Below, piece after piece: positions 1 through 10,353 of a stretch of DNA of 64,000 nt. The position numbers and the translations under genes are program-made. The DNA comes from Diprion similis. Taxonomy: Eukaryota; Arthropoda; Insecta; Hymenoptera; Diprionidae. Below the pieces are notes generated by a model. The model ran no database searches. It was not told the origin of the DNA and worked only from the letters and a program-made list of their open reading frames with translations. How positions within the stretch are numbered: the first letter of the stretch is position 1; each line of letters begins with the position of its first letter. The stretch lies in contig NC_060108.1 in assembly GCF_021155765.1 (NCBI RefSeq), positions 16,641,025-16,705,024 on the forward strand, read 5' to 3'.

Positions 1-682
1 TCGTCGCCACCCCCAGCCTGCATCAGGCGATGCCCTTACCTAAGCCCCAAAAAGTAGGGCGAATGTAATACCTTCTCAAGGATTTTCAAACGCACCAGGA
101 AATCCCACCGAGCCTTATCTAGATATCGATCGGTCTCCGGTCATTTTGCCCGGTTGAAAGCGGAAAGGAAGAAGAAAAAAAAAAGAAACGTCGGAGATAA
201 TAAAGATCTTTCACCTCGAAACGTGAAATTTTAAACGAGTTGAGTTTTGGTTCTTTCGACAACGCGCTTCTCATTTTTTTCTTTCTTTACTTTTCGCTGA
301 TTTAATCTTTATCTTTACGAGGTATGATTAATTTCTCAAAATTAAAAGATAAGAAAATAAATTCCTGATAAATAGTTATTAAAGTTTATCCTACCCTCCA
401 CGAGAAGTCGTTGAGAAAAACTTAATTTACCCGTCGATAATATGCATTTCATGTTTTTACAGAGAGAGAGAGAGGTCCGTTTTACGAAACGAGATATCAT
501 TGAGACTTTCCGTCCTTCGTTATCTCCGTCCGATCATCCTATCTCATTATATGAATGACCGCACTCAGCATCTGACACTTTCACTCTCGGTGTTACGCGG
601 CATTTCTGACAATTTTCCAATCGACCGCGCGGAGCTTTACATGTAGAATGAGGGAACCACGAGACGACAAAGAGTAGAGGAA

Positions 683-711
683 AGAAAAGAAAAGAAAAGA
701 AAAGAAAAGAA
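683..711 (+). repeat. (AAAAG)n microsatellite
   Basis: Tandem AAAAG pentamer, about six units. The same unit recurs at 49497-49536. Simple sequence with no coding meaning. Confidence 0.9.
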
Positions 712-2004
712 ATCAACCGATCAAGATCGGTGCCATTTTCGCCCTTTTTTATGAGATGAAGAAAAAAAAAAAAAGCATAAGGAAACGAAACCAATTCCTA
801 CGTCATATAATCGAATCTTGAATACTAAAGGATCCGCCGTCGATCCGAGCCCCCAAACCTCGAACTGTGCAAACTACGAGCATCGAAAAAGTTGAAGTTA
901 CATGAAGATGTTGAATCTGAGCTGCAGAATCCGGGACAAACAGAAGTATATAGACGAGATTGACAACGCGGAGTGGCGCCGAGATACGCGGTTGATAAAA
1001 GGAAGTAACAAAAAGAAAAAAAAAAAAAAGAAAGAAAGAAAGAGAGAAAAGTTGGGCAGTTTAATTTTAAGGAGTATCTGGTTGCCGATTTATCGAAGGG
1101 GCTTTTCCCTTCTCTTTATTTACCATGCCAGTCCGAATGAAAACCGCCCCCGCAATCGACGTCGTCATTTCCCACACATGTTTACGTAAATATACATATA
1201 TACACATATGTATGTATATATGTATGTATACAATACCGAACACAGTTCGTGCATAGAGCGGATTTCTTAAAAAAGTTTTTTTTCAACCCCGGCATTATCT
1301 CGAAAGTTGGGCAATAGCGACGAGCAGCGGTGGATGAAATGAAAAAAAGAAAAAGAGAAAGAAAAAGCAAAAAAGACAGGGAAGGCGGAAGGAGAGGAAA
1401 AAAGTGAGATAAAGCTACGTGCAGACGTATATCCGGGTTACACATGCACGTCCAAAGCACGCCATCGCATCCCCGGAAGTATAAGGTGAGCAGCAGCTTA
1501 TCCGTCTCCATATCTACCGGCCATGTACTCGTATATGTATACCTATATCTATGCTTATTATACGGATGTTTTCTTTCCTATGTATCAAAGTTGTTTCTTT
1601 TTTCTTTCTACCTTTTCTTTTTTTACTCAATCTTTGCGACCACACCCGTGCGGCCGTATGCATAAATACCAAGTTTCTCGTATTACGATTACGAACTCGA
1701 ACCTCGATTGTAGGTTAAAACCGTTTCTTTCATCTGTTATGCAAATATGCGAAAAATCGTCGTTGCTTGAATGGAAATAGAGCAGAATGATAATATAAAA
1801 TTTATGATACTAACCGTAAATAAAGTGGAATAATAAATAAAGAAAAGATAAAAGTTTCGTCTTAATCGACACCGTGATGTGTGAAAGTGAGAAACGGAAG
1901 ATGAGTTGGGATCTGCCAGCGTGATACGATTCTTTCCCTTCCCACCCTCTTCACGTTTGTGTGATTACACTGAAAACTGGAGTCTTCTTGACGGAGGAAA
2001 GACT

Positions 2005-2012
2005 TGAGGTAG
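2005..2012 (-). promoter_or_regulatory. let-7 8-mer seed match in ab 3' region
   Basis: The minus strand reads CTACCTCA, the full 8-mer complement of the let-7 seed (positions 2-8 plus A opposite position 1). It is about 4.1 kb downstream of the ab stop. In Drosophila, ab mRNA is a well-established let-7 target, so a conserved site here makes sense. It counts only if the 3' UTR really extends this far. Confidence 0.45.
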
Positions 2013-3181
2013 GTTCGAGTATTTTTTTTCTCTCTCTTTTACATTCTAAATGTTTCGCTTCTTATGTACTGACTTGCGCTTGAGGGGATCTGGTCACAGG
2101 CCTTACCCTCTCTTTCTCTTTCTCTCTCTCTCTCTGTCTCTTTGCTCTCCTTTCACATTCTCTTCCTTCCTCGCTCTGCAGTCTCTCGTCATTTTTGTAT
2201 CCTCTTTCTTTTTTCTATCCAAGTTCACGTTTATTTTTTTTTCCTCCTCTTTCCTTTTTTCCTTCGTTCTATACCTAGTAGACTTTTACGCTGATGGGAC
2301 AAAATAAGACGAGAACGAAGGGAGTGGTCAGATGGTAGGTAAAGGTAGGTGGATGAACGTGAGGGTGACGAGAGGAGGGAGGGGGAAGGTCGACCACACG
2401 TCGGACGCAGTGGCGCAGCAAGAGGTGAGGGGGTAGGTGGAGGAGGGTGGAAAATGGAGGGTAAAGAAAAGGCGTAAGAACGGGTTTAGGGAACAAATGC
2501 GCGCACTGTCGTTGCCTCTGCCACCGAGGCGGCCTCCATTACGCGAAGACTTGAGTCCCCGCGACTCGACGACGGCCCAAGGTTCGAGGTAAGGGATGAA
2601 AGGACAAAGAAGAGGGAAAAGAAATGAGGGAGGAGAGAAGAGGTCCTGCAACTAGGGAGGAAAAGAGCCGAGGGTTGCTTTTCGTACTCGGATTCGAGAT
2701 TGGATAAGGCAGCACAGTTTGTTTTGTCACGAGTTTTCTACGCGCTAGAAGAGAGAGAAAAAAATAACAAAATAAAATTGGACGAAAGAAAAAGAGAAGG
2801 AATCCTTACCAACGATTCTCCATACATGGTGACTTCTTGCACCTTTACGTGATTAAAACAACGACAAGAGGTGGAGGAAGAAAAAAGACGATAATTGAAA
2901 AATGTAAAACAAAGAATAGGAAACAATTATGCAGATTGTAAAGCGAGGAAGAGAGAGGGGTAGAAAAAAGAAACGGACAAATGAAGAAAAATTTCGTCCC
3001 GGCTGCGCTGGTACGATGGTATTAGGAGTGGATAAAATGAGAGGGTGGATCGAAGTGTGTGGAATCAAAGAAGACGGAACAGAGCTAGCAGCTAGCTGTT
3101 GGTTGGGTACGCTAGGTCGGTTTATAGGGGTAAGAAGAGGAGGAGTGAGAAAGAGAAAGGGAGAGAGGGGGGAAGGGTGGA

Positions 3182-3185
<4 letters not shown>

Positions 3186-3231
<46 letters not shown>
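3186..3231 (+). repeat. (GA)n microsatellite
   Basis: About 23 uninterrupted GA units inside a purine-rich stretch. Runs of GAGAG are binding sequences for GAGA factor in insects, but there is no other sign of a promoter immediately here. Confidence 0.9.
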
Positions 3232-3235
<4 letters not shown>

Positions 3236-3952
3236 GAGAGAATAGCGAACCGTAGAAATCGGAGAAGTGAGAAAGAGAGTTAGAGAAAAGGAGAGAGAGA
3301 GACGAAAGTGGTGGGCGCTGTTTGTCGAATCGTCGAGATCAATACGCGAGTACGATGTACGTCCGGTTGCAATCTGTTCATGAAACGCCCGCCGTTTAAT
3401 TCACAAGAATTTTACCAGAAAGGGTCGGTAGTAGTTGAAACCGGAAGAACGAAAAAAGATTTCAAGAAAAAACAAACATTTGATTTTTAATTACACTTTG
3501 GTGCATCCAATCAGGCGTGTGTTTATAAAAAAGAACAAACTGCAGTTAAAGTTTGTCGCATTACGTCATGGCTCACGCTTGTTGATGAAAACATTTTTTT
3601 TTTTTTGTTTTTTTTTTTTTTTTGTTAAAGTTAACGGTAAGAAATGAATTATTGATAATGACGTAACCCTTACATTTGGCATCGCGAAAGAAAAGTTTAG
3701 ATCGATTATCTGGAAATGTGTCCAAAAAAAAAAAAAAAAGTCAAGTGTTCGAGAAAGTAGTGTTAGAAAAATTTATACAAAGAATCACGATTATTTTCAC
3801 AATTTCAAACAGCTTTCAAATTTGAAATAACGTATAGTTGAATCATTCGACGATTTCAGGAATATAAATTTCTATGAAGAAAAACGGTTTATTTACAACT
3901 TTGTAACCAGTAAAAGTAAGACGACTGAAAAGAAATTGCAAGAACTTAAATG

Positions 3953-3959
3953 GAGGTAG
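3953..3959 (-). promoter_or_regulatory. let-7 7-mer seed match in ab 3' region
   Basis: The minus strand reads CTACCTC, a 7-mer-m8 match to the let-7 seed, about 2.2 kb downstream of the ab stop and nearer than the 8-mer site. A seven-base match can arise by chance in 6 kb, so the two sites together carry more weight than either alone. Confidence 0.4.
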
Positions 3960-4092
3960 ATATACATATATACAATGAAAATCCAAGAAATGATCTTGGA
4001 TATTTTTTCCATTCAAGGTATAAGAGAAAACAAAAAAGAAAAAAGAAAACTGAAAAAAAACCGGGACAATCGCTAATGTAGTTGGTGGATTA

Positions 4093-4106
4093 AGGGTGTA
4101 CACCCT
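4093..4106. repeat. Perfect 14-bp palindrome
   Basis: AGGGTGTACACCCT reads the same on both strands. It could be a dimeric transcription-factor site or chance; it lies in the ab 3' flank. Confidence 0.7.
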
Positions 4107-5692
4107 ATAACTCGTGAGTTCGATTGAAGCTCGCATTTCTGTCTGAGGGTCGTTTGGAGGGCGAGAAAAAGCGTTGCATGTCCGTCAGCACCTCCCACGT
4201 TGGATTAAAGAAGAATTCGATAGCGAGTTGGCGGGTTTGGAGGGGAGGTGTAAGGCGGAAGGGGAGGACGAGGTTGAGGTTGAGTCCGCGGACTGACTGG
4301 GTTTAGGAAGTTTTTGGTGGTTGGCGTTCTATATGTATATACGTGTGTATATATACATATATATATTTATATGTGTGTGTTTGCGTGTGTCTGTGTGTAT
4401 ATAGGTAAAGGTATACAGGGTTGGGTTAAAGACGGCGGGTGGGTGGAGGCGATGTAATGGAGGAGCAGGATTAATTGTGCCCAGCGAGGAGTGAGTGAAG
4501 GGTAGGTAGGTAGGTAGGTAGGTCCGTTGGTTCGTTGGAGTACGACTGTAAGGGTGGAGGGCGAGGCGGAGGAAGAGGAGGCCGAAAGCTTCCTACGTTC
4601 GATATAAAAAGAGGCTAGATTTTCCCTGATAACGTTCGGAGTCGAAGAAAACTCGGAAGAACTCCGGGAAGATTTTTGTTACTTCCTCGACGTAATGGAG
4701 TGGAGAAAAGACGGGGGGAAAAAAAAAATTGAACTCTTGCACAGCTCCTGGAACTATCGACTTTTTATTATTCTCTCGCGTTTCAATTCGTTTAGACTCT
4801 GTATCTTTTGATTACGGTATTAACACACGAGTGTGTTAGAAAATGTGTAACGAAATTTGTAAAATTAAAAACAAACTGAGTAAATGTATGAAAAATCTAT
4901 GAATTAATAGAGACGACTTCATTTTACGAAATTCATGGAAATCAACGACGAAGTAAAACGCACGCTCGATTGTTGGCAAGTGTAATTTGACTCAGTATTT
5001 GGAAGGGATTTGAGAATTGTACGACGAAATAAAATCAGGCGAATAGAGAAATATTGGACGGTTAAGGGTAGAAAAAAAAAAAAAAGAAAAAATCGTCAAA
5101 AAATGAATATACATATACAGACAAAAGCGTTGTCAGACAGCTGTCAGGGAGCAAGTATTAGCAGTAAGTCATTCGGAGGCAATAAACGGAGGGATATCGA
5201 GTGGTGCCCGACGCGGGTAAAATAGTTTATGGTATTTTTACGGTCACCGATATAAATTAAAGCAACATATACGTATATATATACGTATATAAATATAATA
5301 TATATTACATATACAGGATTTATAGGCGAAGATTTGAGTTGTTTTAGAAAGCTTTACGACGATATTAGATTTTCAATGGGCTTAGATTGAACCAATTTAT
5401 TACATTTTATGGTCAGCTGTTAAAGAGAGACCAGACGAGACGAGACGAGAGAGGAATCCCAGGGATCGAGCGCGAACCGAGTAGCCGGGGCGCTTTCATA
5501 TTTTCGAACAGGTTTCGTTTCTTCCTTGGAATTTTAAAAAATAAATTCGAAACCCGGTTACTTCGATTTGCGTAAGTGCTTATCGTCATCGTCATCATCA
5601 TCATCATCATGATCATGATAAACGCGGAAACTTGGGAATATCCCAACAGTCCAAAACGTACAGCTATGCGTATGCAATATTACATGTATATA

Positions 5693-5733
<41 letters not shown>

Positions 5734-6142
5734 ATGTATAATACATACTCGTATCTCTTAAAAATAATGTAAAAATATCTTTACAAGCAATCCAGCTGCT
5801 AAAACTGCCTAATAATAATATTTACACCAATCTCACGTACGCATCATCGATTCGTCGTGCAGTTCACTTACATAGGTACAGTCACGCCATTCCAAACGGT
5901 CCCATTTCAATTTCTCTCTTTCGAAAGAAATAAAGATAATAATAAAGATAATAATAGTAATAATAACAACAACGATAACGTCAATAAAAATAAAAAAAAA
6001 TAAAAACTCGTATTCAAAAATGAGAGAAAGACAAAAAGAAAAAGGAAAAGGCCGATCGATGTCATCGAGTAAAAAGAAAAAAAGAAAAATAAAAAAAAAA
6101 AAACCGACGAACAAAGTGAATCGTTCACACGGTAAAATCGTA

Positions 6143-6948
6143 TCAGTGTTTGTCGTCGATCCATCGCGCGGGGTTCGGATACTGTTGCTGTGTTTGATGA
6201 GGTCCGGCGATCTGTTGATGAGTCTGAGTATGGGGGGCGGTGGAGGCGGAGGCGGAGGCTGAGGCTGTCGGCTGCATCTGGTATACCGGATAGCTTTTCC
6301 GTTTCCTGATACCGTGCATGGAGAGCAGGTGTATTTGCAGGTACTGTTTGGTCTTGAACTGTTTGCTGCACATATGGCAGGATATGTACTCGGTCTGAAC
6401 GGTGTGAACGTTGACGATGTGCTGTTTCAGGTTCGAGTTGTTCGAGTATATCTTCCCGCACTCGGGGCACTTTGGTTTCCCCGCGTGATTGGTGCTCTCG
6501 TTGTTCGCCTGCAGCATCGCCATCCCCTCGATCTTCTTCTTCGCCGATCCCTGATGCTGCTGGTGATGGTGATGGTGATGGTGGTGGTGGTGAAGCGATT
6601 GCTGGAGGTTGTCGTGGAGCTTTTGGTGCATCATCGTCAGCTGGAGGTCGGGGCTCATCGCGTTTATCCCGGCGTGCTGCTGCGGCTGGCTGGTGGTAGC
6701 AGCGGCGGCGTGGTGGAGGAGGACGGACAGCTCCTGACTCTTTTGGTTCAGCATAACCGCCGAGGCTGCGACCTGTTGCGATTGGTACGAGCCTGTCCCG
6801 GTTCCGGTTCCGGTTCCGGTTATGCTCACGGTTCCGGTCGCGGACCCGGTTCCCCCGCCACCCGATATTTCGTTCCGCGACGACGACGGTCCAGGAACCC
6901 ATCCGGAACTCGAGGCTGAACCGTCTCCTCCCGAGGGCTGCCATCGCC
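6143..6948 (-). CDS. ab: Abrupt-like protein, terminal exon with two C2H2 zinc fingers and stop
   Basis: Encodes residues 301-568. It begins with a Gly/Ser-rich region, a (Thr-Gly)n run written by a GGAACC hexamer repeat, Gln/His-rich sequence and ten consecutive histidines (about residues 420-429), then two C2H2 fingers at about 461-482 and 491-512. Finger 1 contains CPECGKIYSNNSNLKQH and finger 2 CHMCSKQFKTKQYLQIH; both follow C-x2-C-x12-H-x4-H. HGIRKRKSYP, an (Ala-Ser)n run and a Gln-rich tail follow, with stop TGA at 6143-6145. Two fingers at the C-terminal side of a BTB protein fit Abrupt. The start at 6948 is the only AG between the last in-frame stop (6968-6970) and the open frame, and it matches the phase of exon 5. 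That acceptor (GGTTCCAG) lacks a good pyrimidine tract, so an extra or alternative exon is possible. Confidence 0.87.
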
Positions 6949-9131
6949 CTGGAACCACCAGCCAATGTCACTCTTCAGCCTCAATTCTTTCCGCATTGAT
7001 TCCTTAAACACTATTATAAATATTCCCTCTTCCCCCTTCCGCGCTCTCTCACGCTCGCTTTTATTATATTAAATTATATCTCTATTTATACATTTCTATA
7101 TCTCTCTCTCTCTCTCTCTCCCTCTCTCGCTCTCTCGCTCTCTCGCTCTCTCGCTCTATCTATCTATTCTCGATCGCTGTATATGTGTACGTGTGTATAT
7201 CTTTCTTTTCTTTCTCTCTCTCTCTTCTCGACTTCTATTTATTTCCGAGAGTAATACGATGGTATACGTCGGCCGGGTATTATTTACCAGCAGCGTTTCC
7301 GTATATTTGAACAGCCTTTCCGCCGCTTTTTGTCATTTTTCGTTTTTTTTCTTTTCTCTGCTTTTTCTATCTCTTTCGCTATTCTTCTTTTGTTTTTTAT
7401 TTCACCTTTGTTTATCTTTTCCATGTCTTTCGATTATTTCCGGGTACTTAAATCCGTTTTCCAAATGGTGTTCCTTTTTTTCACACTCTTTCTTCGCCGT
7501 GATTATTGTTTTATCAATTTAACTACACACGTAATTGGCACACGTTAATTATAAAATTTGTACAGATGCTTCAGGAACATGTCTTCCTTTCTTTTCATTT
7601 TTTTTTTTCTCGTTGTACTCAGACTACCTACTACACAATCTCTGTAAATATCATCATTAAACACGACATGTTTAAGAATGACATTGTTTTAAATTCATCT
7701 TTTATCATTCGTCGCTGTAAAAAATCAATGAGTATTAAACGTAGAAGAAGGTTCACCTAGGTACAGCCAAATTTGCATAACAAACTGTACGTTTCGTTAT
7801 TTATTACTTTTTTTTCTCAAACTATTTCGATGATATTCCTCGTAAATCTGTTTTATGGTACGTACTTCGAAAACTCGTTTGATAAAAAACTTGATAGAAA
7901 ATCAACGCAAAATAAAATTTTTTGAATTTCTGTCAAAATCGATAAACTGAAAGCACATTTTTCTGTTATTCAGGCAAAGAGCAGAATCGACGATTCAAAG
8001 ATTCGCCTAATCACAGTTAAATTTAAATATTCGAAAAAAAAAATGAACTGTGACAAACCGCTTTTCGGAGTGAAAAAAAAAAGAACAATCCTAAAAACAA
8101 AACAGTAACAAATAAATATGCAGTAAGCTTATACACTCAAAACTTTTCATGCGTTTCATTATTTATTGCTTAGTGATTATATTCTTTTTACTGCAATTAT
8201 AATTAACATGATTAATACGATCGTTAGTTGGCTCTTCGTTTCGATCTCTTCCCAAAGGTATATATTTGTTTATTTTATTTCCTCTCTCGTTTCGTCCAAT
8301 CAATTAATCGATTTCGAATCCATTAATCGATTTTATCGGCTAATTTTGTTCGTCCTCTTGCGAAATATTTATTAATCAACTGACAAATTTATTCAGTGAC
8401 TCCAACGAAATCGAATAAATGCAATAAAAAAAAAAAAAAAAAAAAAAAAAAAACGTGATCATAAATTAAAAATGATTCGTAATATTTTTTAACGGCCGAT
8501 TCACACTCTCGAATATTTTCCCTCTCTTGCCTAACTACGACACAATGACTACTCACCTTTTCCAAAGATAGGGGTGGCGCTGAGGGGTGGGCAATTAAGA
8601 GCGGGAGTTCGGGAATGAATGAATGAATGAATGAATGAACGAATGAACGAATGAACGAACGAACGAATGAATTTTTATCTTCGAGTTCTCATAATATAAG
8701 AGTACTATGCATATACTTATGTGTGTAATATACGTATATGCACAAGTGTAGGGTATGTATGTATAGCATGGTATACATATTATCGACGTATGTATGTCCA
8801 TACATCTTGAGAGATACGAGAGCTCCATGCATTCAACGCAACATTGAATAATAAGTGTTAGATAATAATATTAACTATATGATAACGAGATACCGTGATA
8901 ACTAAAAATTTACTGCACCGAACAAAAGTCGAACAACGTAATTACTTGGGAAATACATCCCTGCCAAAGGGAAACAACAATAACAAGAAGAAAAAAGAAA
9001 TCAATCAATCAATCAAACCGATTAAAGATGAAAAAAACGAGCTCTTATTCCATACGCAACATACGTATCGTTGTTAAAAAAAAAAAATCGATATACGTAT
9101 AAATAATGTCGATGTACGATAAATTACTCAC
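6949..9131 (-). other. ab: Intron 5 of ab
   Basis: Between the GTGAG donor of exon 5 and the acceptor of the zinc-finger exon. It contains (TC)n tracts at about 7100-7160 and pyrimidine-rich sequence to 7500 on the plus strand, a poly-A run near 8427-8453, and an (AATG)n-type tetranucleotide array at 8613-8670. I see no further C2H2 exon, so no alternative finger set is visible here. Confidence 0.7.
8613..8670 (+). repeat. (GAAT)n / (GAAC)n tetranucleotide array
   Basis: About fourteen tetranucleotide units, mostly GAAT with GAAC variants towards the right end. Lies within ab intron 5. A similar GAAT array is at 48270-48298. Confidence 0.9.
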
Positions 9132-9185
9132 CATAACTCGGGTCCTGATTCGCCGCGTGGATCCCCGAGGGTCCTGGCATCAGTC
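9132..9185 (-). CDS. ab: Abrupt-like protein, coding exon 5 (54-base micro-exon)
   Basis: A very short exon found by phase rather than by length. After the acceptor TTTCAG it reads GA, completing the split glycine codon 283, then LMPGPSGIHAANQDPSYG, and ends in phase 1 at a consensus donor TATG/GTGAG. Length 54 is a multiple of three, so skipping it would leave the reading frame intact; it could be an alternatively used exon. It lies between the acidic linker exon (195-base intron) and the zinc-finger exon (about 2.2-kb intron). The small size limits certainty, but both splice sites are good and the phase matches on both sides. Confidence 0.7.
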
Positions 9186-9380
9186 CTGAAATTCATATGT
9201 AAACGATAATGTAAAATAAATGAATACGAACGTGATATGATTTTAAAAATCAACTCGAATTTGAAATACGTGTAAGGAAAAGAAGTCAAAAAAGAAACAT
9301 GAAAAAAGAGAAACTAACAATAAAGCAAGACGGTGTCGAAATTGATTGAACAAAATATGGAAATGAATCGGATGACAAAC

Positions 9381-9576
9381 CTTGAAGACCGAGAAGAGCG
9401 GCTGGAAATGTGTTTCGGTGATGCTGCTCCACAGGGTCGTTCAACATGTCTGCAGGCTCAGTCTTAACGGAATTAAGAATACTCTCGTTGTTAGAAATGT
9501 CTTCTTCGTTGTCAGACAAAGAGTTCGAGTCTTCGCCCGTCGACTGCGCCTGAAGTGAATTGTCGTGATTCCCCTT
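9381..9576 (-). CDS. ab: Abrupt-like protein, coding exon 4 (acidic linker)
   Basis: Encodes residues 218-282 plus the first base of codon 283. The acceptor is TTACAG before 9576 and the donor is AAG/GTTTGT after 9381, so the exon ends in phase 1. The peptide is acidic and serine-rich (TGEDSNSLSDNEEDISNNES), then VKTEPADML. The VKTE tetrapeptide matches the psi-K-x-E sumoylation consensus, which is common in BTB zinc-finger proteins. It ends in a hydrophobic AALLGLQG. The function of this linker is inferred only from composition. Confidence 0.78.
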
Positions 9577-9764
9577 CTGTAAACGAACGATACGAGAAAA
9601 AAAAAAAAATGAAAAAAAAAACGCACACACACAGACAAAAATAAAATAACGATAAAAAAGTGATTTCGCAAAAAAAAATCGGATGTCCTCGTAGAAAATC
9701 CGCCCTCGAACTTTGTTTGTTTATATTTAATAGGTATATAAATATAATCTCCTAGTGGATTCAC

Positions 9765-9980
9765 CTGCACGTTGTTGCTCGGCGTTGTGTGTATCGTCGG
9801 ACCTCCTTCGAGGGCCTGACCGAGGAGGGATTCTTGGAGATCGGATTTTGGCTCGACGTGGTTACCGAGGGGTGGCGAATAGCTGCGTGGTCGCTTTTCG
9901 GGCGGCGGACTGAGTCCGCCCTCGTTTACCGGAAGTCCGTCGCCTCTTCCGTTATCCTGCCAAGGAAGTCGAGGCGTCGT
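9765..9980 (-). CDS. ab: Abrupt-like protein, coding exon 3 (linker)
   Basis: Encodes residues 146-217, a hydrophilic, probably disordered linker between the BTB domain and the zinc fingers. The acceptor is TTACAG at the 9981 boundary and the donor is CAG/GTGA at 9764. Both junctions are phase 0, and the exon length is 216 bases. Visible features are LPWQDNGRGDG, an SPPPEKRPRSYSPP stretch that could be a nuclear-localisation or proline-directed phosphorylation region, and EPKSDLQESLLGQ. I see no enzyme or DNA-binding motif. It belongs to the gene because frame and phase continue without a break on both sides. Confidence 0.8.
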
Positions 9981-10125
9981 CTGTAACGTCAGCGTCAAGA
10001 AATATGGTGAGTAAAAATTTGTGAAAGAAAAAAAAGAAATATTTTAAGAATTTAAGAATAATCAATGGATATAGAAGGATTTTTGAAAAAATTATTCAAC
10101 ATCAATGATTCTGCATTCCACTTAC

Positions 10126-10353
10126 GGGCGCGCTACCGTTGTTCGCGCTGGATGACGGGGGTGGTATTTTTGTTGCTCCGCTGTTAACGTCGGCGAGTCC
10201 TCTGACCTGAAGCATTTGCGCGGTCTTAAGGAAGGCCGTCAGCTGCTCCTGGCCAACGTGAACCTCCCCGTGATACATGAACCGTAGGAGGGACTCCATG
10301 TCCGAGGATGCAACGTCCCTCAGAATAACGATGGGGTGCTGGCATGGGTTGGC
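10126..10353 (-). CDS. ab: Abrupt-like protein, coding exon 2 (C-terminal half of BTB domain)
   Basis: Encodes residues 70-145. It starts directly after a CCAAAG acceptor, in phase 0, matching the end of exon 1, and reads ANPCQHPIVILRD, then FMYHGEVHVGQEQL, FLKTAQMLQVRGLADV. These are the second half of the BTB domain, including the helix that closes the dimer fold. After about residue 130 it becomes a Ser/Asn/Pro linker (IPPPSSSANNGSAP). The donor is GTAAGT, a perfect consensus, at 10125. Intron 1 upstream is about 14.9 kb; the next intron is only 145 bases. A break inside the BTB domain is common for this family, but the exact position should be compared with other insects. Confidence 0.88.

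Larger units (their letters stand above)
1..6142. other. 3' flank of ab, probably including a long 3' UTR
   Basis: No convincing coding exon. On the minus strand this lies directly after the ab stop, so a large part may be 3' UTR. Minus-strand AATAAA signals occur at 5396-5401, 2230-2235 and 1115-1120; I cannot tell which is used. It contains two let-7 seed matches (listed separately), purine-rich microsatellites, poly-T/poly-A runs, a plus-strand TATAAAAA at 4603-4610 in a GC-richer patch, and a perfect 14-bp palindrome at 4093-4106. The open frames here are Phe/Ser/Leu- or Lys/Arg-rich translations of simple sequence. Confidence 0.5.

Noticed and set aside
4603..4610. Plus-strand TATAAAAA box
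   Set aside because: No convincing initiator at the right distance and it lies in the probable ab 3' UTR region; not called as a promoter.
6314..6919. 201-codon plus-strand open frame
   Set aside because: It is the antisense shadow of the Abrupt-like zinc-finger exon, whose minus-strand frame contains two canonical C2H2 fingers.
5907..6971. 354-codon minus-strand open frame overlapping the zinc-finger exon
   Set aside because: Out of frame with the fingers; made of Arg/Pro-rich shadow sequence and then Phe/Leu-rich translation of AT-rich flank.
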